From Scatosoma sp045542595 (GTDB taxonomy: Bacteria > Bacillota > Clostridia > Christensenellales > Borkfalkiaceae): a stretch of 64,000 nt of DNA. Where the stretch lies: contig JAZQLI010000030.1 in NCBI GenBank assembly GCA_045542595.1, positions 1 to 64,000 of the forward strand, in the 5' to 3' direction. The translations under genes and the position numbers were made by a program. The notes under the pieces are model-generated. The model did no database searches and had not been told where the DNA came from. It saw only the letters and a list, made by a program, of their open reading frames with translations. Positions 1 to 8,366 of this stretch are shown here, in pieces (the stretch's first letter is position 1; the number at the start of each line of letters is the position of its first letter).

Positions 1-112
<112 letters not shown>

Positions 113-123
113 TTTTCATAACC

Positions 124-164
124 AACCCACCCTTGTTCTAATGAACAAGGGTGGGTTTTTTTTT
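124..164 (+). terminator. Intrinsic terminator after 5S rRNA
   Basis: A perfect 15-bp stem (124-138 with 143-157) with a TAAT loop is followed by a run of T. It sits directly behind the 5S gene. Confidence 0.95.
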
Positions 165-220
165 GCTCTTATGTGTTTTAGTGTACAAAGTAGTAGGTAT
201 TTTTATCGAGTACGTGATAT

Positions 221-1006
221 TTAGCTTTCAAATTCGTATAATTTATATAATTTTTTAGACATACTTCCTGCATAGACGAGCTTAAAAATAAACTTTTCAA
301 AGCCTTGCAATTCGTTGATTAAATATTTCGGCGTTATTTCGTGCTCCTTTAAGAAAAATATTCCAGTGCTTTCTTCTAAAATTTTAGGGTTTTCTACTCC
401 ATATACTTTTGATACGCCTACATTCTTTATCGGGTTTTTAATTTTGGATATTTTTGCTGCAAACGGCGTATAACAATCCATTAAGACAGATAAATGCAAG
501 AAATGCTCGTTCAGTTTGGCGAGCGTTTGCTTTAATTCTTCGTTTGTAAGGTACATACTGATGCCTTCCAAAATCACGAGTGCTCTCTGTGCTTTTGGTA
601 ATGCTTGAATAAAGGAAGCGTCTTTTATATCGGCTGAAAGCATATGATAGCTTTCTGTCTCTTTATAATACCGTTTGCGTTCATTGATAACGGCTTGAAA
701 ATCTACGTCATACCATCGCTCAAAGACTACGTTCGCCCTTTCTATTCGACTATCCAAACCGCACCCTAAATGCAAAATGATGCAATTAGAATACTCCTTT
801 TGCTTTTCTATTAGCCATTTATCAAATACGACGGCGCGCATACCCATATAATAAGCCAGCCACTTAGATTTTGATTTTGCCTTTAATGGAAATTTTTCAT
901 TTTCCCAAATTTCTTCCGCCTTTTTATCTTGAAGAATAATTCCCTTTTTACTTACTAATGCTTTTCCGTAAAGAGGAATGTATAAAGTTTTATTAACACT
1001 ATTCAT
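221..1006 (-). CDS. SAM-dependent methyltransferase, leucine carboxyl methyltransferase (LCM/TcmP) type
   Basis: A 261-aa class I methyltransferase. The SAM-binding glycine motif LHLGCGLDSR, an acidic residue at the end of strand 2 (WYDVDF), and a later LEGISMYL segment are characteristic of the LCM/TcmP O-methyltransferase family. The substrate cannot be read from sequence. It is monocistronic: it has its own promoter (1036-1064) and the SD GGGAGAA just before the ATG. It lies between the rRNA operon and a tRNA fragment, a common site for acquired genes, but nothing else shows transfer. Family call is firm; function is not known. Confidence 0.8.
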   Translation of the reverse strand: MNSVNKTLYIPLYGKALVSKKGIILQDKKAEEIWENEKFPLKAKSKSKWLAYYMGMRAVVFDKWLIEKQKEYSNCIILHLGCGLDSRIERANVVFERWYDVDFQAVINERKRYYKETESYHMLSADIKDASFIQALPKAQRALVILEGISMYLTNEELKQTLAKLNEHFLHLSVLMDCYTPFAAKISKIKNPIKNVGVSKVYGVENPKILEESTGIFFLKEHEITPKYLINELQGFEKFIFKLVYAGSMSKKLYKLYEFES

Positions 1007-1035
1007 AGCTTATTCTCCCGTAATTTTCTTATCCT

Positions 1036-1064
1036 ATTATAGCATATACTATTTGTTTTTTCAA
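1036..1064 (-). promoter_or_regulatory. Promoter of the LCM-type methyltransferase
   Basis: On the minus strand, TTGAAA, a 17-bp spacer and TATAAT precede the methyltransferase start by about 30 bp. Confidence 0.75.
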
Positions 1065-1105
1065 TAAAAATAAGCGCCTATAAGTTTTTTCGTATAGGCG
1101 CTTAT
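1065..1105 (-). terminator. Hairpin terminator, minus strand
   Basis: A perfect 12-bp inverted repeat (1070-1081 with 1094-1105) is followed on the minus strand by TTTTTATT. It would end transcription arriving from the tRNA remnant side. Confidence 0.65.
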
Positions 1106-1107
1106 AC

Positions 1108-1139
1108 CTAGCCCACCCTGTCAGGCTTGAACTGACGAC
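1108..1139 (-). pseudogene. tRNA 3'-end remnant (T-arm plus acceptor strand)
   Basis: Read on the minus strand, bases 1136-1120 form a canonical T-arm: a 5-bp stem GTCAG/CTGAC enclosing the 7-nt loop TTCAAGC. It is followed by a G-rich acceptor-like strand and GGGCTA. No anticodon arm, D-arm or 5' acceptor strand lies upstream, so this is a fragment and not a working tRNA. It may mark an old tRNA-targeted integration or a deletion near the rRNA operon. Confidence 0.5.
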
Positions 1140-1160
1140 AATACAATTTTATAAAGAATA

Positions 1161-1193
1161 ATAAAAACGTCCAAGTAAAAACCACTCGGACGT
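1161..1193 (-). terminator. Terminator of the 113-aa membrane protein gene
   Basis: A 10-bp stem with one G-T pair (1167-1176 with 1184-1193) is followed by a T run on the minus strand, just after the stop at 1206. Confidence 0.85.
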
Positions 1194-1205
1194 ACGTTTT
1201 AACGG

Positions 1206-1547
1206 TTAAGCATTTAAAATGCTGTCGGACAGGGCAAAAATATCTTTCGCATATTTTCTCTTGCGAGCTTTTAAAATGGCTTTATACAAAGGATAGGTAG
1301 ACGCTGCCATAGCAATGCCTGCCAAGCCGATAACAATACCTAAAGGCATAGCGTTGAAAATAATTTTCATAGCTAAGCACATACCCGTGCCCAAGATAAG
1401 CGAGGCAACCGAGCCGTAGGTGTATGCAAAAATGTCCGCAGGGCGTTTCACGCGTTTGTCGAGTTTCTTTAATTGGTCTAATTTCGTGGGTTGGCGTTCT
1501 TCGTAGTCCGCGCGAATTTTTTCGATGATTTTTGTTTGATTATACAT
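1206..1547 (-). CDS. Small two-TM membrane protein, paralog of the protein at 5298-5681
   Basis: A 113-aa protein with a charged N-terminus (LDQLKKLDKRVK), two hydrophobic helices at about residues 40-62 and 66-88, and a basic C-terminal tail. It shares its architecture and the LDKxVK and YPxYK motifs with the 127-aa protein at 5298-5681, so the two are paralogs flanking the ABC genes. The SD GGAGATA precedes the ATG. It has its own promoter carrying the shared operator (1581-1656) and its own terminator, so it is a separate member of the regulon. Function is unknown; an accessory or resistance role for the adjacent transporters is inference. Confidence 0.75.
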   Translation of the reverse strand: MYNQTKIIEKIRADYEERQPTKLDQLKKLDKRVKRPADIFAYTYGSVASLILGTGMCLAMKIIFNAMPLGIVIGLAGIAMAASTYPLYKAILKARKRKYAKDIFALSDSILNA

Positions 1548-1580
1548 AATAATATCTCCTTACTGATTGATTGTATATAC

Positions 1581-1656
1581 AGTATACGATACGTTTGTTT
1601 GCAAAAGAATAAAAAGAAGTAAACGGTTTGCAAACCTTTTGTAAACAATTTGTAAA
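1581..1656 (-). promoter_or_regulatory. Promoter with 11-bp-phased direct-repeat operator (site 3)
   Basis: The -10 TATACT lies at 1581-1586 (minus strand). The repeats TTTTGTAAA (1637-1645) and ATTTGTAAA (1648-1656), given on the plus strand, are 11 bp apart. A GGTTTGCAAACC palindrome adjoins them. The repeat guanines lie 57.5 and 68.5 bp from the -10 centre, exactly two 11-bp steps further out than at the ABC promoter. A binding site for the local response regulator is inferred. Confidence 0.6.
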
Positions 1657-1661
1657 AATGT

Positions 1662-1690
1662 AAAAAAAGTCGGACGATTGCTCGTCCGAC
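1662..1690 (-). terminator. Terminator of the ABC transporter operon
   Basis: A perfect 9-bp stem (1669-1677 with 1682-1690) with a TTGC loop is followed by seven T on the minus strand. It closes the four-gene ABC operon. Confidence 0.9.
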
Positions 1691-1710
1691 ATATATTTAT
1701 GATATATTTT

Positions 1711-2532
1711 CTATACCAAACTCGTCTTTTTCAATACTTGGTTGCTAATTGCTCCCAAGCCTATACTAAGCAATATGCCGCCAACCGCACTTAAAAGCAC
1801 GTTTACGATAGTAGAATTTAAGGGGGATATCATAGGTATCATTGTGAAGAATAACATTCCAAATCCCAACGAAAGAAGAATACCCATCCAAAGCTTTTGT
1901 TTGGCGATAACGCTTGCGAGTACGCAAACCGACACGAAGATAAGCGCCAAAAAGATTTTTGAAAGCATACACGAAACAAGTTCGCCTACGCCAAAGCCCA
2001 CCATTTCAAAGGGCAAGCTTGCCACTGCGCCGCCGATAAGCGAGCCGATAAAAAAGCAAACGAGCATCAACGCGCCGACAACAAAGCCGATAACCGTTTT
2101 GGAAATGACGTAATCGGTTTTTCTTGCACGTACGGTAAACAAATTCTTAGCGTATCCGCTTCTGAAATCGTCCGAAAGGAAGATACATACGAACACGGCG
2201 ATACCAAAGTACAGCATATTGATATTGCACATACTCGTCAAACTCATATCCATTCCTGCAGCCGCGCCTGCGTCGCTCGCTCCGCCGCTGACCGAGCCGA
2301 TAATTTGCCATACGTTATCAAACCCTTCAATAACCGTTTCTACGCCCGTTTGGGGATTGACGGAAACGCTGCCGTCCATCATAGTGGTCATAACTAATAT
2401 TAAAATGGGTACGACGAAAGAAATGCCCAACATAATATAGAGAAGAAGAGTAGTGAACGCGCGTTTAAAGTCCACCTTGAGCATACTTGTCAGCCTTTTC
2501 AAAAAAGAATTTTTTTCAAACGACGTTGTCAT
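1711..2532 (-). CDS. ABC-2 type transporter permease (system 2)
   Basis: A 273-aa integral membrane protein with about six hydrophobic helices: one near 28-50, a cluster from about 105 to 240, and one at the C-terminus. A long extracytoplasmic loop separates helices 1 and 2. The layout matches ABC-2 permeases of the lantibiotic-immunity/bacitracin-export type. It is the last gene of the operon, 1 bp after the ATPase at 2534-3439, its presumed partner. The N-terminal FFKRL/FLKRL and VDFxRxF motifs are shared with the permease at 3452-4270, showing that the pair arose by duplication. Substrate unknown. Confidence 0.8.
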   Translation of the reverse strand: MTTSFEKNSFLKRLTSMLKVDFKRAFTTLLLYIMLGISFVVPILILVMTTMMDGSVSVNPQTGVETVIEGFDNVWQIIGSVSGGASDAGAAAGMDMSLTSMCNINMLYFGIAVFVCIFLSDDFRSGYAKNLFTVRARKTDYVISKTVIGFVVGALMLVCFFIGSLIGGAVASLPFEMVGFGVGELVSCMLSKIFLALIFVSVCVLASVIAKQKLWMGILLSLGFGMLFFTMIPMISPLNSTIVNVLLSAVGGILLSIGLGAISNQVLKKTSLV

Positions 2533-2533
2533 A

Positions 2534-3439
2534 TTATTTACCTGCCTTTTCGTTCATTAAGTCGATATAATATTCTTCCAAGCCGATTTTATCCGTCTTA
2601 ATTTCGTTTATCAAAATACCGTTTTCATACAAATAGGAAACGATTTCTTCAGGACATTTCGCGTCGTATACGCGAAGGTATTCGTTTTCGTCTTCTTCCA
2701 CGCGAGAATATTTACAACCGAGCAACACTTTCGCTCTGTCTTTTTCTTTCGTTTGTAAAGCGACGAACGTACGGCAGCTTGCGTTGAGCTGCTCCGCCGT
2801 CATTTCCTTAATCATTTTGCCGCCGCGTACAATGCCGTAGTGCGTGGCGATTTTTTCCAGTTCGCCCAAGATATGCGACGAAACGAGTACGGTGCAGCCG
2901 TGATTTTGCGTAAGGTCGACAAGCACTTCGCGCATAATACGCATACCGTCGGCGTCTAAACCGTTGATGGGTTCGTCTAAAACAAGAAGAGTGGGGTTGC
3001 CAAGCAGCGCCATAGCGATACCGATACGCTGTTTCATACCCAGCGAACAATTTTTATACTTGTTAGAAGCCGCGCCTTCCATACGCACCAGCTTCAAAAC
3101 TTTTTGCACTTCCTTTTCGGCGTTGGGAATGCTCAAGTTTGCGGCTTGCAACATTAAGTTATTCCATACGCTATAACCCGGGAAACAACCGGGCGCTTCG
3201 ATAAGTACGCCCATTTTTGCGCGCACTCTTTCGTCCGTGTGCGGTTTTCCAAACAGAGTGATTTGTCCGCCCGTGGCGTGGATAAGTCCGCAAATAATTT
3301 TTTCCGTAGTCGATTTACCGCTGCCGTTTTCGCCGATAAAGCCGTAAATTGCGCCGACGGGAACGGTCATATGCAAGCCCTTAAGCGCTTGTTTTTCGCC
3401 AAAATTTTTCGTTAAATTTTTAATTTCAATAGCGTTCAT
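2534..3439 (-). CDS. ABC transporter ATP-binding protein (system 2)
   Basis: A 301-aa ABC ATPase with Walker A GENGSGKST near residue 37, signature SLGMKQR near 128, and Walker B LLVLDEP near 151. A C-terminal extension of about 80 residues is typical of drug/lantibiotic-type ATPases. It is very similar to the ATPase at 4272-5174 across its length, including MNAIEI at the start and GLEEYYIxLM near the end. The SD AAAAGGAG precedes the ATG. It powers the permease encoded immediately downstream; the substrate, possibly a peptide antibiotic or lipid, is not determined. Confidence 0.88.
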   Translation of the reverse strand: MNAIEIKNLTKNFGEKQALKGLHMTVPVGAIYGFIGENGSGKSTTEKIICGLIHATGGQITLFGKPHTDERVRAKMGVLIEAPGCFPGYSVWNNLMLQAANLSIPNAEKEVQKVLKLVRMEGAASNKYKNCSLGMKQRIGIAMALLGNPTLLVLDEPINGLDADGMRIMREVLVDLTQNHGCTVLVSSHILGELEKIATHYGIVRGGKMIKEMTAEQLNASCRTFVALQTKEKDRAKVLLGCKYSRVEEDENEYLRVYDAKCPEEIVSYLYENGILINEIKTDKIGLEEYYIDLMNEKAGK

Positions 3440-3451
3440 GACACTCTCCTT

Positions 3452-4270
3452 TTAATACACGTCGCTGTTGTACAAGATATACGCGCCGGCTACGTTATAG
3501 GCAATCGCCCAAATAACGGAAACGACAAGGCAAGTGAGCACCGTTAAGAAGTTGCCCGAAAGGCAAGCAAACACCGACGAACCGTATAAAAATACGTTTA
3601 AGATAGGGGAGTTCCCCACGATAGCGCCTACGCCGACGATTAAGATACCCGTGCCGAAAAAGAAGGAAGACACGATAGAAATACCGAAATATTTTCTAAA
3701 GATAATATTCAAGAAGGTATAAAGGCTTGCCCAGCCCAAACTCATCAGCATTTTGCCTAAGATAGCGCAAATCAGCGAGCCTGCATTCACTTCAAACGAC
3801 GCGCTGACAAACGCACCTGCTACCACTGTACCGATTAAATAGGTAATGCACATACACGCCATACAAAACGCGCCGATTGCCGTTTTGGAAAGCATATAGT
3901 CTTCCTTTTTCGCGTGCGTGGTAAACAGCTGCTTTACGTAACCGCTTTTATAATCGTGCCCGATAAAGATGGAAACCATAATACCGCCGAAGATGAATAC
4001 CATATTCATATTAGCGTATTCCGCAATGTCCGAAACGGCGTACAGCGGCTTTTCCGCGGCGATTACTTGCCACGTGTTATCGTATAAGGGCTGCACCATT
4101 CCTTGGGCGTTTTCGATACTCGTCATACCGAGTATCATTGCAGGAATAATTGCCGCAATAGCAAGGAAAATGTAGAAAAGGGGAGTATGGAACAATCGGT
4201 AAAAATCTACGCCGAGCATACCCTTTAACCGCTTGAAAAAGCTGGGGGATTCAAATTGTATCGTTTCCAT
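3452..4270 (-). CDS. ABC-2 type transporter permease (system 1)
   Basis: A 272-aa protein with about six predicted TM helices and the same FFKRL...VDFYRLF N-terminus as the other permease in the operon. It follows its ATPase by 1 bp and has the SD AAGGAG. The pair forms an ABC-2 exporter in the cytoplasmic membrane. Two consecutive ATPase-permease pairs give either two homologous transporters or one mixed complex. Membership of a two-component-linked transporter group suggests cell-envelope stress or antimicrobial defence (inference). Confidence 0.8.
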   Translation of the reverse strand: METIQFESPSFFKRLKGMLGVDFYRLFHTPLFYIFLAIAAIIPAMILGMTSIENAQGMVQPLYDNTWQVIAAEKPLYAVSDIAEYANMNMVFIFGGIMVSIFIGHDYKSGYVKQLFTTHAKKEDYMLSKTAIGAFCMACMCITYLIGTVVAGAFVSASFEVNAGSLICAILGKMLMSLGWASLYTFLNIIFRKYFGISIVSSFFFGTGILIVGVGAIVGNSPILNVFLYGSSVFACLSGNFLTVLTCLVVSVIWAIAYNVAGAYILYNSDVY

Positions 4271-4271
4271 A

Positions 4272-5174
4272 TTATTCGTTCTCCTTTCTACTCATCAATT
4301 CGATATAGTATTCTTCCAAACCGACTTTATTTTTCTTGAGTTCGCTAACGACGTGCCCGTTTTTAAGCAAACATTCGACAATCGATTCGGTGTCTTCCAC
4401 GTCGTATACGCGGAGATAGCCGTCTTCTTCGCGAACGTTTTTAAAGTTTGCCTGCAAAACCGTTTTTGCACCCTGCATATCCGCCGTTTTCAGGGAAACG
4501 AATACGCGTGCGCGCGCTTCCATTTCTTTTGCGGAAAGTTCTTGAATCATTTTGCCTTGACGGATAATACCGTAGTGCGTGGCTATTTTTTCTAGTTCGC
4601 CCAAGATATGCGAAGAAATTAATACCGTGCAGCCGTACGTTTGCGTGATATCTACAAGAATTTCACGCATAATGCGCATTCCGTCGGTGTCCAAACCGTT
4701 AATAGGCTCGTCTAAAATTAAAAGAGCGGGTTCGCCAAGGAGTGCCATAGCGATACCGATACGCTGTTTCATACCCAGCGAACAGCTTTTGAATTTGATA
4801 TGCGCGGAATCTTCCATACGCACAATTTTCAGTACTCGTTCAATTTCTTCGTCGGCATTTTCAATGCCTAAATTGATGGCTTGCATTTTCAAGTTTTGGT
4901 ATACGCTGGAGCCTGGGAAACAGCCTGCGTTTTCAATAAGCGCGCCAATTTTTACGCGCACGCCCGCGTCGGTGTATTCCCTGCCGAATAACTTAATTTC
5001 GCCGCCGTCGGCAACCAAATGTCCGCAAATCAATTTTTCGGTGGTCGATTTACCGCTGCCGTTTTCGCCGATAAAGCCGTAAATTGCGCCGACGGGTACA
5101 GTCATATTCAAATGATTGACCGCATACATACCGCGAAAGCTTTTGGAAAGGTCTCTAATTTCAATAGCGTTCAT
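4272..5174 (-). CDS. ABC transporter ATP-binding protein (system 1)
   Basis: A 300-aa ABC ATPase with Walker A GENGSGKST, signature SLGMKQR and Walker B LLILDEP. The start at 5174 is chosen because AAAGGAG lies at the right distance, because it gives the MNAIEI start shared with the paralog, and because the longer in-frame alternative reaches into the promoter. It is the first gene of the four-gene ABC operon. The operon is driven from the operator-bearing promoter at 5208-5261 and ends at the terminator 1662-1690. Confidence 0.88.
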   Translation of the reverse strand: MNAIEIRDLSKSFRGMYAVNHLNMTVPVGAIYGFIGENGSGKSTTEKLICGHLVADGGEIKLFGREYTDAGVRVKIGALIENAGCFPGSSVYQNLKMQAINLGIENADEEIERVLKIVRMEDSAHIKFKSCSLGMKQRIGIAMALLGEPALLILDEPINGLDTDGMRIMREILVDITQTYGCTVLISSHILGELEKIATHYGIIRQGKMIQELSAKEMEARARVFVSLKTADMQGAKTVLQANFKNVREEDGYLRVYDVEDTESIVECLLKNGHVVSELKKNKVGLEEYYIELMSRKENE

Positions 5175-5207
5175 AACGTTTCTCCTTTTGCTGTATCGTA
5201 CTGCGTT

Positions 5208-5261
5208 ATTATACGACAAAAATGTTTATAAACCGCAAACCTTTTGTTAAGATTTTGTAAA
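5208..5261 (-). promoter_or_regulatory. ABC operon promoter with 11-bp-phased direct-repeat operator (site 2)
   Basis: A consensus -10 TATAAT (5208-5213, minus) has no good -35. Instead the repeats TTTTGTTAA (5242-5250) and TTTTGTAAA (5253-5261), read on the plus strand, lie 11 bp apart just upstream of the -35 position. Their guanines are 35.5 and 46.5 bp from the -10 centre. This is the geometry of activation by an OmpR-family regulator, and one is encoded about 2.5 kb away. Confidence 0.65.
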
Positions 5262-5267
5262 AGCCGT

Positions 5268-5295
5268 TAAAAAAAATCCGCCTAAGCGGATTTTT
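5268..5295 (-). terminator. Terminator of the two-component operon
   Basis: The stem AATCCGC/GCGGATT (5275-5281 with 5286-5292) is followed by eight T on the minus strand. It separates the regulator operon from the ABC operon. Confidence 0.9.
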
Positions 5296-5297
5296 CT

Positions 5298-5681
5298 TTA
5301 CTTGTCATTTAAAATTTCTTCGGAGAGTTTTAAAATCTCCGCGCCGTAACGACGTTTATAGCGCGTCAAGATATATTTGTAAATAGGATAGGAAATCGCC
5401 ATAGGAATTGCGCCAACTGCCATACAAACTACTCCCCAAAGCCATATTTGCCATTCGAGAATAAAGGTAAGCCCCAGCCCGAAAATTAAACAACCGACAA
5501 TGCCTAACGTAAGCGCCGTGATAGTGGGGGTATTTTTTACAAGTTTGTCCAAACGGCGCAACCGCTGTAATTTCGTTTCCGTTTGTTCTACGGGTGCGTA
5601 TTGTTTGCGAATGCTTGCAATTTCCTTGCGCTCTTCTTCCGTGGGCGCGCTATAGGTATAATTAAACTGATTGTTTTCCAT
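5298..5681 (-). CDS. Small two-TM membrane protein, paralog of the protein at 1206-1547
   Basis: A 127-aa protein with a hydrophilic N-terminal 50 residues (including LRRLDKLVK), two TM helices near 55-78 and 82-103, and a basic tail. It has the same layout and motifs as the protein at 1206-1547. The SD GGAGAAG precedes the ATG. Its start overlaps the upstream gene by 20 bp, so it is the last gene of the regulator-kinase-membrane protein operon. Function unknown; its paralog being under the same operator suggests both serve the same response. Confidence 0.75.
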   Translation of the reverse strand: MENNQFNYTYSAPTEEERKEIASIRKQYAPVEQTETKLQRLRRLDKLVKNTPTITALTLGIVGCLIFGLGLTFILEWQIWLWGVVCMAVGAIPMAISYPIYKYILTRYKRRYGAEILKLSEEILNDK

Positions 5682-6624
5682 ATATCTTCTCCGATTGTAT
5701 TTTTTTCGTTTGTTTATGTCCTTTTTTAATCATCAATATCGCCAAAGAAATGGAGAACAGACTTACGATTGAACCCGTCAGCGTATTGAATAGGGAAATA
5801 TCTACGTTGCCCGTGGTAAAGGCGTGTAATAACGCCGTTTGCAGGGCAAGTATAGATACCGTCGCGTCAATAAGGTTGGTATTTCTAATGGCTTGCACCG
5901 TCAAATCGTCCTGTTTTTTTGCGCGTACCAAATTGATAATAGACATAGTCAATTTAAAAAATGCATACGCGGCGTAGGCGAAAATTGTCCAGTCGGCATA
6001 ATAAAACGCTTGGTCGTCGAAAATCATTTGCGCGATAGCAGATGACAGGGCAATATTTAAAATAAGTAAAATAATACCGCAGTTACGGTAATTATGTGCT
6101 TCGGCAAGCGCGCGGTTTTCTTCGTTGATGCGTTTTCCACTCCGTTTATGGGTATGGAAGAGTAAAATACCGCCGCGGAGAAAGGCAAGAAAGACGTAGT
6201 ATGCCGCTAGCGCGCCAAACCATATCGAGCCGAATGCGATACCCTTATATCCGTTTAACACGCCGAATGCGATACTCATTGCAAACGAGCCGCAGGCAAA
6301 CACAATGGTTCTAAAGCCGAAATTACGAAGAAGGGAATGGGTGAATTCCCGTTTTTCCGCTTCAGCGATAAACCATTTTTTAATGCGCGGAATAAAGGGG
6401 ATTATTAAAAATACCGAATACGCAAGCGATATGGCGGCTATGCCAAATAACGCGTAGGCAATTACTTCTAAAAACGTACCTGTGAAATCGGTAACGGCAA
6501 TGCAAATAGCCGCCACGCAGCTGATTACGGTTATCAAATAGGTAACGACTTGCAACCAAACGGGCGGTTTTTTCAGCGTTTGTAAAAATTTATTCCATTT
6601 TTCCAGCCAAAAATCTTTATTCAC
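5662..6624 (-). CDS. Polytopic membrane protein of unknown function
   Basis: About 320 aa with roughly eight hydrophobic helices and no family motif that I recognise. The start is a GTG. AAAAGGTG sits 8 bp before the GTG at 6624, which I prefer to the GTG at 6633 that would leave no SD spacing. The start overlaps the histidine kinase stop, indicating translational coupling. Its position between kinase and accessory protein suggests a sensory or accessory role in the same signalling unit (inference). Confidence 0.7.
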   Translation of the reverse strand: MNKDFWLEKWNKFLQTLKKPPVWLQVVTYLITVISCVAAICIAVTDFTGTFLEVIAYALFGIAAISLAYSVFLIIPFIPRIKKWFIAEAEKREFTHSLLRNFGFRTIVFACGSFAMSIAFGVLNGYKGIAFGSIWFGALAAYYVFLAFLRGGILLFHTHKRSGKRINEENRALAEAHNYRNCGIILLILNIALSSAIAQMIFDDQAFYYADWTIFAYAAYAFFKLTMSIINLVRAKKQDDLTVQAIRNTNLIDATVSILALQTALLHAFTTGNVDISLFNTLTGSIVSLFSISLAILMIKKGHKQTKKIQSEKIYGKQSV

Positions 6625-7669
6625 GGATAACACCTTTTAATACGACGGTAAACGTACTGCCTTTGCCAAGCGTACTTTGCACGGAGATTTCACCGCCGAG
6701 GATATCAATTACTTTTTTCACGAGCGGTAACCCCAGCCCGTTCCCTTCTACCGAATGCGACGTGTCGCCTTGATAAAACTTTTCAAAAATTCTAGCGCCC
6801 GTTTCCGCGGAAATGCCGCAGCCGCTATCACAAAACTCTACAACGGCGTCGTCGCCTTTTCGTTTCGCCTTTATTGCCACCACGCCACCGCTTTCGGTGA
6901 ATTTTATGGCGTTGGAAAGTAAATTATTCCAAACGATTTCCAAAAGACTGGGCGCAGAGTATGCCGTAATTTCTTCAAAATCGCATTCTAACGTCAAATG
7001 CTTACTTTCCGCTAAATCTTCATACGTAATTACCGTTTGCGCCAACGCTTCGGTAAGGTTAAACGCTTGAAAGTCGGGCTGAATTTCTTGATGTTCTAAT
7101 TTATTAAGCTTTAAAATATTACTGATAAGGTTAGAAAGTTTTAGCGCGGCATTTTGCAGCGTTTGCGCGTATTTTGCGCGCGTTTCCCCGTCTAAATTTT
7201 CGTTTTTTAAAAGTCCTGCATAGTTTTGGATAACGGTAAGCGGCGTTTTTAATTCGTGCGAGACGTTAGAAATTAAATCGGTTTTCAATATCTCGCTTTT
7301 GCCAAGCTCCGCCGCAAGCGTGTTGACGTTTTCCATAATCAAATCGTAATCGGTATACTTACCGTATTCGTGCGCGGCGTCCAGTCGAACGGTGAAATCG
7401 CCGCGAGCAATACGCTCGGTGGCGTCTAAAATTTGATTGACGGGCTTTTCGATAGAGTATTTCCTGCGCAGCGTATCCATTAGCGTGCAAAGTGCCGATA
7501 AGATGATAATGACGATAAGCATTAAAATGGCGATAAGCACCTTGTCTTGCGTACGCTCAATAATATAATCATACACCAAAACAGCAATTTGAATGATGAG
7601 CGCAATCAGTCCGAAAAAGAAAAAAATTCCTGAAAATTTAAAGCTGCCGCGCGCGCCGCGTTTCTTCAT
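6617..7669 (-). CDS. Sensor histidine kinase with a minimal extracellular loop
   Basis: A 350-aa kinase with TM helices at about 13-35 and 44-64 separated by only a few extracellular residues, then a HAMP-like linker (about 75-125). The HisKA box VSHELKTPL has the phospho-acceptor His138. The ATPase domain shows the N box WNNLLSNAIKF, G1 DSGCGIS and G2 GNGLGLPLVKK. The tiny loop is typical of intramembrane-sensing kinases, which usually read the state of a partner membrane protein, here perhaps one of the ABC permeases or the polytopic protein downstream. Overlaps the response regulator by 4 bp (ATGA). Confidence 0.92.
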   Translation of the reverse strand: MKKRGARGSFKFSGIFFFFGLIALIIQIAVLVYDYIIERTQDKVLIAILMLIVIIILSALCTLMDTLRRKYSIEKPVNQILDATERIARGDFTVRLDAAHEYGKYTDYDLIMENVNTLAAELGKSEILKTDLISNVSHELKTPLTVIQNYAGLLKNENLDGETRAKYAQTLQNAALKLSNLISNILKLNKLEHQEIQPDFQAFNLTEALAQTVITYEDLAESKHLTLECDFEEITAYSAPSLLEIVWNNLLSNAIKFTESGGVVAIKAKRKGDDAVVEFCDSGCGISAETGARIFEKFYQGDTSHSVEGNGLGLPLVKKVIDILGGEISVQSTLGKGSTFTVVLKGVIRE

Positions 7670-8337
7670 TTGAGCACCGCCTTGTAACCTAATCCGTGCA
7701 CGGTGAGTATTTCAAATCCGTCGCAATTTGCCGTCTTTTCACGGAGTTTTGCCATATATACGTCTACGGTGCGCGAAGTGGCGGAAGAATCGTAATCCCA
7801 AAATTCTTCCATAAGTGCGGAACGGGTAAACGTCTTTTTGGGATAGGATAAAAACTTGAAAAGCAAATCGAATTCCCGTACGGTAAGGGATATTTCTTCG
7901 CCGTTTACGCTGGCGGTGCGCTCTTCCACGTTCATAGTTAAATTGCCAACGGTAAGTTGTTTTTCGGTGTGAATTTTCGCACGGCGCAACAGAGCTTGTA
8001 TTTTTAACAACAATACGTCCATATCGAACGGTTTGGTTACGTAATCGTCAATGCCTATTCTATAGCCGAGCATTTTCGACGTTTTATCGTCTTTGGCGGA
8101 CATAAAAATAATAGGGAGTGTCGTATCCACCGCCCGAACGGTATCCGCAAGCTCAAATCCGTCCATATTCGGCATCATGATATCGGTGAGTAGCATATCG
8201 AATTTCGTCGTTTCCATTTGTTTGAGCGCTTCCGCCCCGTCGTAGCAGGATACCACGTCGTAACCGCTGCCCCGTAAACTGATACAGACGAATCTGTTTA
8301 AATCTTTATCGTCTTCCGCTACGAGAATTTTAATCAT
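7666..8337 (-). CDS. OmpR/PhoB-family response regulator
   Basis: A 223-aa protein with a receiver domain (acidic pair EDD near residue 8, phospho-acceptor Asp52 in LLTDIMMPNMDG, and the conserved Lys in VTKPFD) and a C-terminal winged-helix DNA-binding domain (RTVDVYMAKLREK, VHGLGYK). The ATG at 8337 is preferred over an in-frame GTG at 8346 because GGAGG is 8 bp upstream of it. First gene of the operon. Three 11-bp-phased direct repeats in its promoter, matched at two other promoters of the cluster, make autoregulation and control of the ABC genes likely. Confidence 0.93.
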   Translation of the reverse strand: MIKILVAEDDKDLNRFVCISLRGSGYDVVSCYDGAEALKQMETTKFDMLLTDIMMPNMDGFELADTVRAVDTTLPIIFMSAKDDKTSKMLGYRIGIDDYVTKPFDMDVLLLKIQALLRRAKIHTEKQLTVGNLTMNVEERTASVNGEEISLTVREFDLLFKFLSYPKKTFTRSALMEEFWDYDSSATSRTVDVYMAKLREKTANCDGFEILTVHGLGYKAVLK

Positions 8338-8366
8338 TTTCGACACCTCCGTATTATGATAGCATA

